A DNA stretch of 64,000 nt from Acinetobacter sp. B51(2017) (GTDB taxonomy: Bacteria; Pseudomonadota; Gammaproteobacteria; Pseudomonadales; Moraxellaceae): assembly GCF_003711395.1 (NCBI RefSeq), contig NZ_PJRJ01000003.1:1-64000 (forward strand). Reading direction: 5' to 3'. A program made the translations under genes and the position numbers. The stretch's first letter is position 1, and each line of letters opens with the position of its first letter. Shown here in pieces: positions 51,144 through 59,941 of the stretch. Under the pieces are notes generated by a model. The model was not told the DNA's origin, did no database searches, and saw only the letters and a program-made list of their open reading frames with translations.

Positions 51144-52322
51144 ATGCGTTTGCAACTGATGAGTTTTAATATTTTACGTAAAAGTTTGGATGACAGTGCC
51201 TTTTGTCCACTGTGTCAGGCAGCCATGTATTGGATGGATGCCGAACAATTTGATCAGGATATTAACTTTCATGAATGTAGCCACTGTCAACATCGGGTGT
51301 TTCAAGAGCCACAGCATAGCTGCCATTGTGACGGTTGCTTAAACGAACGCAAAAAAGTCATGCGTGCTACTCGCCTGCAAGAAACACGTAAAAGCCACGG
51401 TCGACGTCAAGATATTGTCGAACTTGAGCTACATCAGCTTAAATTTGTGGAAAAACTATTTTTACTGGCCGTACTTGACCCACAGATACAAGAACATACC
51501 AAACACGATGAATATATTCACTGGGATGAAATTAAGTTTCAAAATATTAGCCCCAATTTTTTATTCCAAAATGCCATTGTTAAACATTTAGTCAAACAGC
51601 ATATTTTGGTCGATCCCGATGCCAATACCGATAGTGAGCGTTATTATTTAAATATCCGTTTGGATGGTTATTCTGAACCGAGTTTATTTAGTGTGACTCA
51701 GCAATTACGCCATTGGTTTTACGAAAACCTGTCCTTAGGGATTCCGTTTAAAAATAGTGAAGAAGTCAAAGACGCGATTTATTTATTGCTCTATCAAGAT
51801 ATTATTCAATTCACGCAAATGTATTGCCGCACTTGGGGCATTCAATTTGCGGGTAATCATAGTTTTCAAATGTTTTGCTACCGCTTAATGGACAGCCTTG
51901 CCGTGGGGCAAATTTATTATTTGGTACAAACTGCTCTAGAATATCTGCATAAACAACAGATTTTACAACCTCGTAACGATAATTTTATTAACACTAATAT
52001 GCTGAAAAAAACTTTACAGCAATATCGTGAACGTGCCATTCGTGAGTGCTGGGAAACCTCTACTCTGCCACGTCCGCCAAATTTAGCTTTAAGCCGAATG
52101 AGTGAAATTTTATTTTTCCGTTTTTTAGGCTATGACGAGCGTATTTTTGTGCAACCGATGTGGCGTTCATGGAAAAAAATTGAACCTCGCTTAAAATTTT
52201 ATGCCGAAAAACGCTGTATGCACTGCGGCTCGAATGAACTCAGTGTTGATTATGACGCGGAAGATTACGTGACGCTCACCTGCCGAAAATGTAAGCATCA
52301 AGACCATTATTTTACCCAATAA
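51144..52322 (+). CDS. Unknown protein with zinc ribbons at both ends
   Basis: 392 residues, not recognised. The N-terminus has paired Cys (CPLC, then CSHC) and a second cluster CHCDGC followed by a basic stretch (NERKKVMRATRLQETRKSHGRRQ). The C-terminus has another ribbon (CMHCGS and CRKCKH). Between them is a mostly helical region rich in aromatic residues and no membrane segment. Two terminal zinc ribbons and a basic linker suggest nucleic-acid or protein binding, which is inference. It starts 13 bases upstream of thiM in the same direction and may share its message. ATG 51159 is an alternative start. Confidence 0.65.
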   Translation: MRLQLMSFNILRKSLDDSAFCPLCQAAMYWMDAEQFDQDINFHECSHCQHRVFQEPQHSCHCDGCLNERKKVMRATRLQETRKSHGRRQDIVELELHQLKFVEKLFLLAVLDPQIQEHTKHDEYIHWDEIKFQNISPNFLFQNAIVKHLVKQHILVDPDANTDSERYYLNIRLDGYSEPSLFSVTQQLRHWFYENLSLGIPFKNSEEVKDAIYLLLYQDIIQFTQMYCRTWGIQFAGNHSFQMFCYRLMDSLAVGQIYYLVQTALEYLHKQQILQPRNDNFINTNMLKKTLQQYRERAIRECWETSTLPRPPNLALSRMSEILFFRFLGYDERIFVQPMWRSWKKIEPRLKFYAEKRCMHCGSNELSVDYDAEDYVTLTCRKCKHQDHYFTQ

Positions 52323-52334
52323 CTGAGCCTAAGC

Positions 52335-53177
52335 ATGACTGATCTAGCAGCAATAAAAATAGATAAACAACAACTAATGTCACAGATCGTGACTGCATGG
52401 CACAACCTGCAAGCACAACAACCCTTGGTGCATTATATTAGCAATAGTGTAGCAGCCAACTATGCGGCCAACGTGGTGTTGGCCTGCGGTGCATCACCCG
52501 CTTTAATTGACAATCCTTATGAAGCCGAAAGCTTTATGCAGATTGCAGGGGGCTTAAATATTAATTTAGGTACACCTACCGAACAACAAGTTGCAGCGAT
52601 GCACATTGCAGCTAAAACTGCGCATGATTTAAATAAACCGTGGGTACTAGACCCTGTGGGTTATGGTGCAGTATTGGCTTGGCGCTCTAAAATTATTGAT
52701 GAGTTACTTGAGTATAAACCCACAATTATTCGCGGCAACGGTTCAGAAATCAGCGCTTTAGTGGGCCAGCAAACAGCCAGTAAAGGCGTAGATAGCACCT
52801 TAAGCAGCGCTGCAGTGTACCAACAAGCGCAAGTGTTGTTACAGCATAGTGAATGTATTGCCATTTCTGGTGAGTCGGATTTTATTTTATCCAAAGCCTT
52901 GAACTGTGTGATTCAAGTCAATGGCGGTTCATATTTACAGCCTAAAGTCACCGCAACAGGCTGTGCTTTAGGGGCGTTAATTGCAGCCTATGCCGCAGTG
53001 GCGCAGCCTAGCGTGGCAACTGTTGCCGCACATGTACATTTTGCCATTGCAGGTAAACTCGCCTTTGCCAAAGCACAAAGTGTAGGCTCATTTAACATGG
53101 CATTTTTAGATGAATTGTATAATTTAAATGCAGATGCAATTTTGCAGCATGCAGATATTCAGGTTTTAGCAATTTAA
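52335..53177 (+). CDS. thiM: Hydroxyethylthiazole kinase
   Basis: 280 residues. Thiamine salvage enzyme phosphorylating 4-methyl-5-(2-hydroxyethyl)thiazole. Ribokinase-like motifs: VHYISNSVAANYAANVVLACGASPAL-type start, KPWVLDPVGYGAV, IIRGNGSEISAL and the anion-hole VTATGCALGALIAAYAAV. Many ThiM have HxITNxV where this has HYISNSV. No thiE or thiD follows, and no TPP riboswitch was seen upstream. Confidence 0.92.
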   Translation: MTDLAAIKIDKQQLMSQIVTAWHNLQAQQPLVHYISNSVAANYAANVVLACGASPALIDNPYEAESFMQIAGGLNINLGTPTEQQVAAMHIAAKTAHDLNKPWVLDPVGYGAVLAWRSKIIDELLEYKPTIIRGNGSEISALVGQQTASKGVDSTLSSAAVYQQAQVLLQHSECIAISGESDFILSKALNCVIQVNGGSYLQPKVTATGCALGALIAAYAAVAQPSVATVAAHVHFAIAGKLAFAKAQSVGSFNMAFLDELYNLNADAILQHADIQVLAI

Positions 53178-53236
53178 GATAGCCTTTTGGGCACGCTTAT
53201 GTTTTAATGCGCCCAGTATGAGATGAGCCTCTTACA

Positions 53237-53289
53237 GTATGTAGCTTAGATCTACATACGACTAGCCCCTAACCATGGGGCTTTTTATT
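53237..53289 (+). terminator. Double hairpin after thiM
   Basis: GTATGTAG-cttagat-CTACATAC, then AGCCCC-taaccat-GGGGCT followed by T5. The second is a good rho-independent terminator, and the first is a preceding stem. Confidence 0.75.
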
Positions 53290-53322
53290 GTCTACCATTT
53301 GGGTAAGCATACTTACAGCGGC

Positions 53323-54546
53323 TTAACCAAACATGGCTAGCGTAAACTGAATCACAATCGCATTTACAATGTCGATAAAAAATGCACCTGTTAAAGGGAT
53401 AATTAAAAATGCTTTATGTGAAGGTCCATAGCGATTGGTCACGGCTTGAATATTGGCAATCGCTGTTGGGGTAGCACCTAAATTCACCCCACACTGGCCG
53501 GCACAAAGCACCGCTGCATCGTAGTTTTTACCCATCACTCTAAACGTGACAAAATACATATACAGTGCCAAGACCAGCATTTGGACAACTAAAATAATCA
53601 ATAAGGGACCTGCCAAATCTGCCAGCAACCACAGCTGTAAAGACATGAGTGCCATTGATAAAAACAAAGCCAAAGAAGCATTGCCAAATACATCAATGCA
53701 ACGGTCAAACATCTCTACTTTAAGACCATGTTCAAGTACATTTCGTAGAATGACACCACACATTAATGCCCATACAAAGGTCGGCAATTCAAACCACTGC
53801 CCTTTAGCAAGCGCAGCCATAAAATAAGCAAAGCTAATACAAACAGCAAACATCCCCAAGGTTTTGACAGCATCATTGGCGGTAATTAAACGGGTGTTTT
53901 CTGGATACTCAAAGGGTGCCGTCTGTGCCGCAGGTGGAATATCCTTCAGCTCAGAATGCGCAGCCGTTTCTTCAGCCAATTGATAACGTCTGATTAAAAA
54001 TTTAGCCACTGGCCCGCCCATCATACCGCCAATGACTAAACCAAAAGTCGCACTGGCCATACCCAACACTACAGCACCTTGAATTGCATAATCTTGTTCA
54101 AATACAGCTCCCCAAGCACCTGCTGTACCATGTCCACCTGTTAGCGTCACCGAACCTGTGATTAAACCAATAAGAGGATCTAAACCCAGTAACGTGGCTA
54201 AACTCACTCCCACAACATTTTGCACGATTACATAGGCAATCACGCAAGCCAAGAACAAAATGAGAGCTTTACCACCCTCTTTTAGTTTCACTAAACTGGC
54301 ACTTAAACCCACCGAGGTAAAAAACATTAGCATAAAGACTTGCTGAATATTGGCATCAAAATTTACAGTAATATCAAACGCTTTAAATAAAATATAAGTG
54401 ATTATTGCGGCAACTAGACCACCAGCGACGGGTTCTGGAATATTGTAACGCTTTAAAATACCAATTTTATTCACTACGCTAAATCCAACCAAGAGCACCA
54501 ATACGGCAACTACAATTGTTAAAAACGCGTCTAACTCATAATTCAT
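53323..54546 (-). CDS. gltS: Sodium/glutamate symporter
   Basis: 407 residues with about ten to twelve membrane segments. GltS signatures: RYNIPEPVAGGLVAA near the N-terminus, SVTLTGGHGTAGAWG in the first half and GQCGVNLGATPTAIANIQAV in the second half, which are the two reentrant loops. Imports glutamate with sodium. It is flanked on the upstream side by the AT-rich accessory patch with the Mrr-like gene. Confidence 0.93.
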   Translation of the reverse strand: MNYELDAFLTIVVAVLVLLVGFSVVNKIGILKRYNIPEPVAGGLVAAIITYILFKAFDITVNFDANIQQVFMLMFFTSVGLSASLVKLKEGGKALILFLACVIAYVIVQNVVGVSLATLLGLDPLIGLITGSVTLTGGHGTAGAWGAVFEQDYAIQGAVVLGMASATFGLVIGGMMGGPVAKFLIRRYQLAEETAAHSELKDIPPAAQTAPFEYPENTRLITANDAVKTLGMFAVCISFAYFMAALAKGQWFELPTFVWALMCGVILRNVLEHGLKVEMFDRCIDVFGNASLALFLSMALMSLQLWLLADLAGPLLIILVVQMLVLALYMYFVTFRVMGKNYDAAVLCAGQCGVNLGATPTAIANIQAVTNRYGPSHKAFLIIPLTGAFFIDIVNAIVIQFTLAMFG

Positions 54547-54659
54547 ATATGGTCCATTTCTGTTGTTATTTATATTAATTTTTATATAGATAGCGCACTG
54601 GCGTCAGCTAGAAAAATGTTACCTGTATTAATTCAGCTATATTTATGTTTTTGAGTTAA

Positions 54660-54687
54660 AAAATACTCAAGTGTTTGAGTATTTTTT
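54660..54687. terminator. Hairpin upstream of gltS, downstream of the small hypothetical gene
   Basis: AATACTCAA-gtgt-TTGAGTATT flanked by A and T runs on both sides. Confidence 0.75.
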
Positions 54688-54707
54688 GCATGATCTAGTC
54701 TATAAAT

Positions 54708-54944
54708 TTATGGTTTGATGTCATAGACCCAATTACGTGCTTGTTGGTCTGTTATGGATTCACAGACGTAGTAATCGTGATCCCATGAATCAGGATGGAA
54801 GATTTCTTTTTTGGTGTAGGTGACGTTTTTACCTTTTTCAACACAGATAAAGCTGTCACCTTGGTCTTTAATTTGGGTTCCGTTTAAGAAACCACCAATA
54901 CAGAGGAAGCGGGATTGTTTGGTCATGTGTTCGTTCAACTTCAT
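54708..54944 (-). CDS. Small hypothetical protein
   Basis: About 78 residues from ATG 54944; an in-frame TTG at 54983 gives 91, and ATG 54926 is also possible. None has a good ribosome site. Contents: FLCIGGFLNGTQIKDQGDSFICVEKG then an acidic/aromatic tail (HPDSWDHDYYVCES). No domain recognised, no signal peptide, three Cys. The gene may belong to the accessory patch or be an unrelated orphan. Confidence 0.5.
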   Translation of the reverse strand: MKLNEHMTKQSRFLCIGGFLNGTQIKDQGDSFICVEKGKNVTYTKKEIFHPDSWDHDYYVCESITDQQARNWVYDIKP

Positions 54945-55071
54945 TCGTTTAAATATACGTGGATTAAACGATGGAATGAGCAAACTGTACAGCTTTATGG
55001 CTTATACCAATTTAAACTCGTGAACAATTTTCTTTATAAAGTTCGATTAGACCAAATATCTATTGCAAAAA

Positions 55072-56064
55072 TCATAGCCAACTTAGTTTAGGGACATCAA
55101 CAATTCCTAGAGCTTCTTTTGTAGATATTTTCAATGCGGATAAGTTTGTATATATCCAATCGACTAACTGTTCACCTTCCATAATATTTATCTGATTTTC
55201 CTGCGCATAAAGTTTAGATTCTTGTGAAACATGACCTGTTGTTACAACCCATTTATATGCATTGGAATCCGATTCAAATTCATAGGCAATCAATTGATTG
55301 ATTGCATGCTTACTGGTTTCACCTCTATGATGTTTGACTTGTACAAGAATATCTTTTAGAAATGGATTCTTTTCAGATGTTGCTTGTATATCAACATCTG
55401 CTATGCCTTCTCCATTTTTCTTATCTAAAATATCTACATTTGAATAGCCCTCTATTTCCAAGAGTTCTTTAACTAATTCCTCTAAACCTCTACCACCAGC
55501 TTTTAAACGCGTATTCCCTTTCCATAAGGCATTTAATAGTTCTGTTTTAAACTCATTTTCATATTGATCAATTTTTTCTTGAAAACTACTCTTTATATCA
55601 AAATTTCCTAACTCATTTAGGTTCTGAATAATATGATCTATCTCTTGGGAGAATCTTGTTAGATCACCTATTGTCGTTCTAAGCTTTAACCTACTTTCTA
55701 AATTTTCTTTCAATTTTGAACGTGGAATATAAATTACTTTTCCATCTTTTCTAAAAAACTTTACATCAATTTGATTAGCACCATGCCCTCCTTTAAATAA
55801 AGGATCATAATTTTTCGTCCCTATTACTTTAGCAATCGCGATCTTTTTCCCTAAAGGAACAATGACAATATCTTCACTCTTTAATTCAAAATAGTTTTTA
55901 ACTTGATTAGTCATACGACCAATAGAACCATTTTTTTCAATAATTTCTTTGATTAATTCTTTGATCTCTTGATGTGCTGAAAAGTTTACCTGCTTCCACC
56001 CATATCCAATTTTATTCTCTTTTATTAATGACTCAGGGCTTCTTACCATTAAATATCTTTTCAT
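55072..56064 (-). CDS. Solitary Mrr-type restriction endonuclease with probable modified-base reader domain
   Basis: About 330 residues. The C-terminal half is an Mrr catalytic domain: GGRGLEELVKELLEIEGYSN, DADVDIQ-like Asp (IADVDIQATSEK) and the QVKHHRGETSKHAINQL segment, which supply the D...QxK nuclease core. The N-terminal half (IGYGWKQVNF, MTNQVKNYFELKSEDIVIVPLG, GTKNYDPLFKGGHG, IPRSKLKENL) resembles the PUA/EVE-like base-flipping domains found in modification-dependent (type IV) enzymes; that reading is by eye. No methylase adjoins, which also fits type IV. Base composition is visibly lower in GC than neighbours. A GTG three codons upstream is an alternative start. Its start lies only 16 bases from the acnB terminator hairpin. 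Confidence 0.72.
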   Translation of the reverse strand: MKRYLMVRSPESLIKENKIGYGWKQVNFSAHQEIKELIKEIIEKNGSIGRMTNQVKNYFELKSEDIVIVPLGKKIAIAKVIGTKNYDPLFKGGHGANQIDVKFFRKDGKVIYIPRSKLKENLESRLKLRTTIGDLTRFSQEIDHIIQNLNELGNFDIKSSFQEKIDQYENEFKTELLNALWKGNTRLKAGGRGLEELVKELLEIEGYSNVDILDKKNGEGIADVDIQATSEKNPFLKDILVQVKHHRGETSKHAINQLIAYEFESDSNAYKWVVTTGHVSQESKLYAQENQINIMEGEQLVDWIYTNLSALKISTKEALGIVDVPKLSWL

Positions 56065-56075
56065 TTTTATCACAC

Positions 56076-56110
56076 AAAAAATAAGGGCTGATTACTCAGC
56101 CCTTATTTTA
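56076..56110 (-). terminator. Terminator of acnB
   Basis: AATAAGGGCTGA-ttac-TCAGCCCTTATT, 12-base perfect stem, then T6 on the minus strand, directly upstream of the Mrr-like gene. Confidence 0.85.
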
Positions 56111-56138
56111 TATCATTTATCGCTTAATTATCAATCAA

Positions 56139-58778
56139 TTAAGATAATTGAGCAGCAGCAATTTTCTTAGTATCAACATCTTTAGACGCGTCAGTGTACG
56201 CATCCATTTTGTCGAAGCTTAAGTATTGATAGATGTCAGAAGACATGCTGTCAATTTGAGCTGCATATTGTTGGTATTCTTCTGGAGAAGGTAATTTACC
56301 AAGTACAGCAGCAACAGACGCAAGCTCAGCAGAAGCTAAGTAAACGTTCGCACCTTGACCTAAACGGTTAGGGAAGTTACGTGTAGATGTAGACACACAA
56401 GTTGTGTTCGGCGCTACACGCGCTTGGTTACCCATACATAATGAACAACCTGGCATTTCTGTACGCGCGCCAGCTTTACCGTAGATGTTGTAGAAACCTT
56501 CGTCCATGAGTTGACGCTCGTCCATACGAGTAGGAGGCGCTAACCAAAGACGAGTAGATAAAGAACCACCAGGTACTTTGTCTAAAAGTTTACCAGCTGC
56601 ACGGAAGTGACCGATGTTCGTCATACATGAACCAACGAATACTTCGTCAATTTTCACGCCTTGAACGTCAGATAACAATTTCGCGTCATCTGGGTCGTTT
56701 GGACAGCAAAGAACTGGCTCAGTGATTGTTGCAAGGTCAATTTCATACACTTTCGTGTATTCAGCGTCAGCATCAGCTTTAAGAAGTGATGGGTTGGCTA
56801 ACCATTTTTCCATGTTCTCAACACGGCGCGCCATAGTACGAGCATCGCCATAACCTTCAGCGATCATCCACTTAAGCATAGTGATGTTAGAGCGTAGGTA
56901 TTCAGCAACTTTCTCTTCAGAAAGCGTGATCGCACAACCAGCAGCAGAACGTTCAGCAGACGCATCAGATAATTCGAATGCTTGCTCAACAGTTAGGTCA
57001 GTTTCCATTTCTGTTAAGTCGATCTCTAAGATACGACCAGAGAAGATGTTCTTCTTACCTTTTTTCTCTACAGTTAAGTCACCTTGTTGGATCGCAACGT
57101 AAGGGATTGCATGTACGAGGTCACGTAAAGTGATACCAGGTTGCATCTTACCTTTGAACTTAACAAGTACAGACTCAGGCATGTCTAGTGGCATAACACC
57201 AGTCGCAGCAGCAAACGCTACAAGACCAGAACCCGCTGGGAATGAAATACCAATTGGGAAACGAGTATGCGAGTCACCACCAGTACCTACTGTATCTGGA
57301 AGAAGCATACGGTTTAACCAAGAGTGGATAATACCGTCACCTGGGCGTAGAGAAACACCACCACGGTTCATGATGAAATCAGGAAGTGTATGGTGAGTAG
57401 TTACGTCAACTGGTTTTGGATATGCAGCTGTGTGACAGAAAGATTGCATTACTAGGTCAGCAGAGAAGCCTAGGCACGCTAAATCTTTAAGTTCGTCACG
57501 CGTCATTGGACCTGTTGTATCTTGAGAACCAACAGTTGTCATCTTAGGTTCGCAGTAAGTACCTGGAAGTACACCTTGACCTTCAGGAAGACCACAAGCA
57601 CGACCAACCATTTTCTGTGCAAGCGTAAAGCCTTTAGCAGTCGCAGCAGGTTGAACTGGCGTGCGGAACAATGTAGATGCAGGCAAACCTAAAGCTTCAC
57701 GCGCTTTAGCTGTTAAACCACGACCAACGATTAAGTTGATACGGCCACCAGCACGAACTTCGTCAAGAAGCACTGGAGTTTTAAGTTCAGCTTCAGCAAT
57801 TTGCTCGCCGTTCTTAGATGCAGTTACTTTTGCAGCAGCGTGATCGATGTTAAGAACGATTTCGTCGCCCATGTTCATGTTTTGAACGTCGATTTCAACT
57901 GGTAATGCGCCCGCATCTTCCATTGTGTTGAAGAAAATTGGTGCAATCTTAGAACCTAAGCAGTAGCCGCCATCTTTCTTGTTTGGAATGTGTGGAAGGT
58001 CTTGACCGAAGAACCAAAGCACAGAGTTAGTTGCAGATTTACGAGATGAACCTGTACCAACAACGTCACCTACGTAAGCAACTTGGTTGCCTTTGGCGAT
58101 CAATTCTTTGATTTGGCTTAATGGACCAACTTCACCAGGAACTTCTGGGTTGATGCCATCACGCACGTTTTTAAGCATTGCATTCGCGTGTAACGGAATG
58201 TCTGGACGGCTCCATGCGTCTTGTGCAGGTGACAAGTCGTCAGTGTTGGTTTCGCCAGTTACTTTGAAAACAGTTAACTTGATTTCTTCTGGAACGTCTG
58301 GACGGCTTGTGAACCATTCAGCATCAGCCCAAGATTGTAAAACTGCTTGAGCATTGGCGTTACCCGCTTTTGCTTTGTCAGCTACGTCATGGAATGCATC
58401 AAATACAAGAAGTGTTTTTTTCAATGCTTCAGCTGCTAAAGCACCTAATGCTGCATCTTCTAGTAATTCAACTAAAGGCGCGACGTTATAACCACCAAGC
58501 ATAGTACCTAGTAAGTAAACCGCGCGTTCTTTAGACACTAACGGAGAAGTTGTTTCACCTTTTGCCAAAGCAGCTAAGAAAGCAGCTTTTACATAAGCAG
58601 CTTGGTCAACACCCGCTGGTACACGGTTTTCAAGTAGGTCAACTAAGAATGCTTCTTCACCTGCTGGTGGATTCTTTAATAATTCAACTAATGCAGCTGT
58701 TTGAGCGTCATCAAGTGGCTTCGGTGGGACTCCGAGTGCGGCACGTTCTGCAACGTGTTGGCGGTAAGCTTCTAGCAC
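56139..58778 (-). CDS. acnB: Aconitate hydratase B
   Basis: TCA-cycle aconitase with a 4Fe-4S cluster, also able to bind mRNA as apo-protein. 879 residues. The N-terminal HEAT-like domain begins LEAYRQHVAERAALGVPPKP. Cluster Cys ligands are seen in FVGSCMTNIGHFRAAG and MPGCSLCMGNQARV. Start is GTG 58778 with AGAGGA upstream (spacing about eight). A leader of about 300 bases follows upstream. Confidence 0.96.
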   Translation of the reverse strand: MLEAYRQHVAERAALGVPPKPLDDAQTAALVELLKNPPAGEEAFLVDLLENRVPAGVDQAAYVKAAFLAALAKGETTSPLVSKERAVYLLGTMLGGYNVAPLVELLEDAALGALAAEALKKTLLVFDAFHDVADKAKAGNANAQAVLQSWADAEWFTSRPDVPEEIKLTVFKVTGETNTDDLSPAQDAWSRPDIPLHANAMLKNVRDGINPEVPGEVGPLSQIKELIAKGNQVAYVGDVVGTGSSRKSATNSVLWFFGQDLPHIPNKKDGGYCLGSKIAPIFFNTMEDAGALPVEIDVQNMNMGDEIVLNIDHAAAKVTASKNGEQIAEAELKTPVLLDEVRAGGRINLIVGRGLTAKAREALGLPASTLFRTPVQPAATAKGFTLAQKMVGRACGLPEGQGVLPGTYCEPKMTTVGSQDTTGPMTRDELKDLACLGFSADLVMQSFCHTAAYPKPVDVTTHHTLPDFIMNRGGVSLRPGDGIIHSWLNRMLLPDTVGTGGDSHTRFPIGISFPAGSGLVAFAAATGVMPLDMPESVLVKFKGKMQPGITLRDLVHAIPYVAIQQGDLTVEKKGKKNIFSGRILEIDLTEMETDLTVEQAFELSDASAERSAAGCAITLSEEKVAEYLRSNITMLKWMIAEGYGDARTMARRVENMEKWLANPSLLKADADAEYTKVYEIDLATITEPVLCCPNDPDDAKLLSDVQGVKIDEVFVGSCMTNIGHFRAAGKLLDKVPGGSLSTRLWLAPPTRMDERQLMDEGFYNIYGKAGARTEMPGCSLCMGNQARVAPNTTCVSTSTRNFPNRLGQGANVYLASAELASVAAVLGKLPSPEEYQQYAAQIDSMSSDIYQYLSFDKMDAYTDASKDVDTKKIAAAQLS

Positions 58779-59021
58779 GGTGTTATTCCTCTTTTTTAAA
58801 AAATTATTTACGATTTCCTGCTTGTATAAAGCTTCGTAAACAATATGGACAGCAAAATTTTACTAAAATTCGAGTTAAAAGTTAATGCAAGTAAAGTATT
58901 TGTTTGTGATGCTCATTATTTTATATCTAAATGATGACCAAATCGTTTAGTTGATGAGCATTTTATGCTATTTAAAGCAGCACGGTGTACTTTTCTTGAA
59001 CACTTCGCTTGAAAGATAGCC

Positions 59022-59053
59022 ATAAAAAAGACAACGCTATGTTGCCTTTTTTA
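59022..59053 (-). terminator. Terminator of the 89-aa protein gene
   Basis: AAAAAAG-a-CAAC, loop GCTAT, GTTG-c-CTTTTTT: a stem with one A/C mismatch, just after the stop of the 59075 gene. Confidence 0.65.
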
Positions 59054-59074
59054 TTCAAAAAAATCTATTCAACC

Positions 59075-59344
59075 TTAGTGTACAGTACTTGCTTTTATAT
59101 ATTGCTGAAAATTCGTGCGATCACCGACAAATTTTAAAGTCATCTGATCTTCATGGAGTAATCCTGTCTCACAATTGGCAAAGCAGATACTGACCAAATA
59201 GCGCTTTTTCTCTTCATCTAGACAATCGCGTAAAATGACTTGATCACCACAACTTAACACATAGCCACCACCACCAATTACCATCACACTGTGTCCATCT
59301 TCGAGCAAAAAGTCATCATTGTGCACATAACCCACCACTTCCAT
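59075..59344 (-). CDS. Small hypothetical protein (89 aa)
   Basis: Unrecognised soluble protein with ribosome site GAGGTG four bases before the ATG. Composition is acidic with four Cys and a Gly-rich patch (VMVIGGGGYVLSCGDQVILRD), compatible with a small beta-barrel such as an SH3- or KOW-like fold, which is a guess. It lies between acnB and a lipoprotein gene, all on the minus strand but with separate terminators. Confidence 0.6.
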   Translation of the reverse strand: MEVVGYVHNDDFLLEDGHSVMVIGGGGYVLSCGDQVILRDCLDEEKKRYLVSICFANCETGLLHEDQMTLKFVGDRTNFQQYIKASTVH

Positions 59345-59473
59345 TGTCCACCTCGCTATTGTTGTAGTTATGCTATTTTTATATATGCTTTTCTGTTTTT
59401 ATGCGAATGTAGAATTGTTGCAAAGTTTTTTCTCAGTTCCTTTGAATAATGGATTTTAAGTTAGTAAATCCCA

Positions 59474-59502
59474 TAAAAAAAACCGTTCCTTAGAACGGTT
59501 TG
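59474..59502 (-). terminator. Terminator of the small lipoprotein gene
   Basis: AACCGTTC-ctta-GAACGGTT with a T8 run on the minus strand. Confidence 0.85.
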
Positions 59503-59849
59503 TATTCAGGGATTTCATCAAAAGGGGTATTCTGACAACGCTCTGTGACTTGCGCACGGATTTTTTCGCGCTTCACATCAGGCTGATCGTTAATGTCCGC
59601 TGCTGGCAGTTGATACACTTCTTGGATAATTTCTAAAATAAATTTTTTGGTGGTTGGATCTTCAAGCTTCTCGGCATGCTCAATTGCCGCTTGTTGCTCA
59701 ATACCATTTTGGCGATCGAGTAAAATGGTACGGGCGGCATTGCCCACGCTCTTACAATAGCCTTGCCATTGTTGTTCGGGCGCCAAAGGGGCTTTTTCCG
59801 CACAGCCTGCCAATAAAACCACCGCAGTGAAAGCGAATAATTTTTTCAT
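59490..59849 (-). CDS. Small lipoprotein of unknown function
   Basis: About 119 residues. The signal peptide ends in the lipobox LLAGC, then a mature helical domain with two Cys (YCKSVGNAAR and ERCQNTPFD) that could pair. No enzyme motif. The start is chosen at ATG 59849 (MKKLFAF), the normal lipoprotein N-terminus; an ATG two codons upstream is possible. The terminator hairpin overlaps its last codons. Confidence 0.75.
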   Translation of the reverse strand: MKKLFAFTAVVLLAGCAEKAPLAPEQQWQGYCKSVGNAARTILLDRQNGIEQQAAIEHAEKLEDPTTKKFILEIIQEVYQLPAADINDQPDVKREKIRAQVTERCQNTPFDEIPEYKPF

Positions 59850-59907
59850 AATCATCTCCTATGGCTGGTTATGATAATCGAACTACAAACGCTGTAAAGT
59901 CTGATCG

Positions 59908-59937
59908 AAAAAAAGCCCTCCTTTGAGGGCTTTTTCT
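59908..59937 (-). terminator. Terminator of tamB
   Basis: AAAGCCCTC-cttt-GAGGGCTTT with T run on the minus strand, five bases past the tamB stop. Confidence 0.85.
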
Positions 59938-59941
59938 GGGT

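Noticed and set aside
57661-57843. Several plus-strand ORFs opposite acnB (56881-58885)
   Set aside because: Shadow frames of a strongly conserved gene; no ribosome sites and biased composition.
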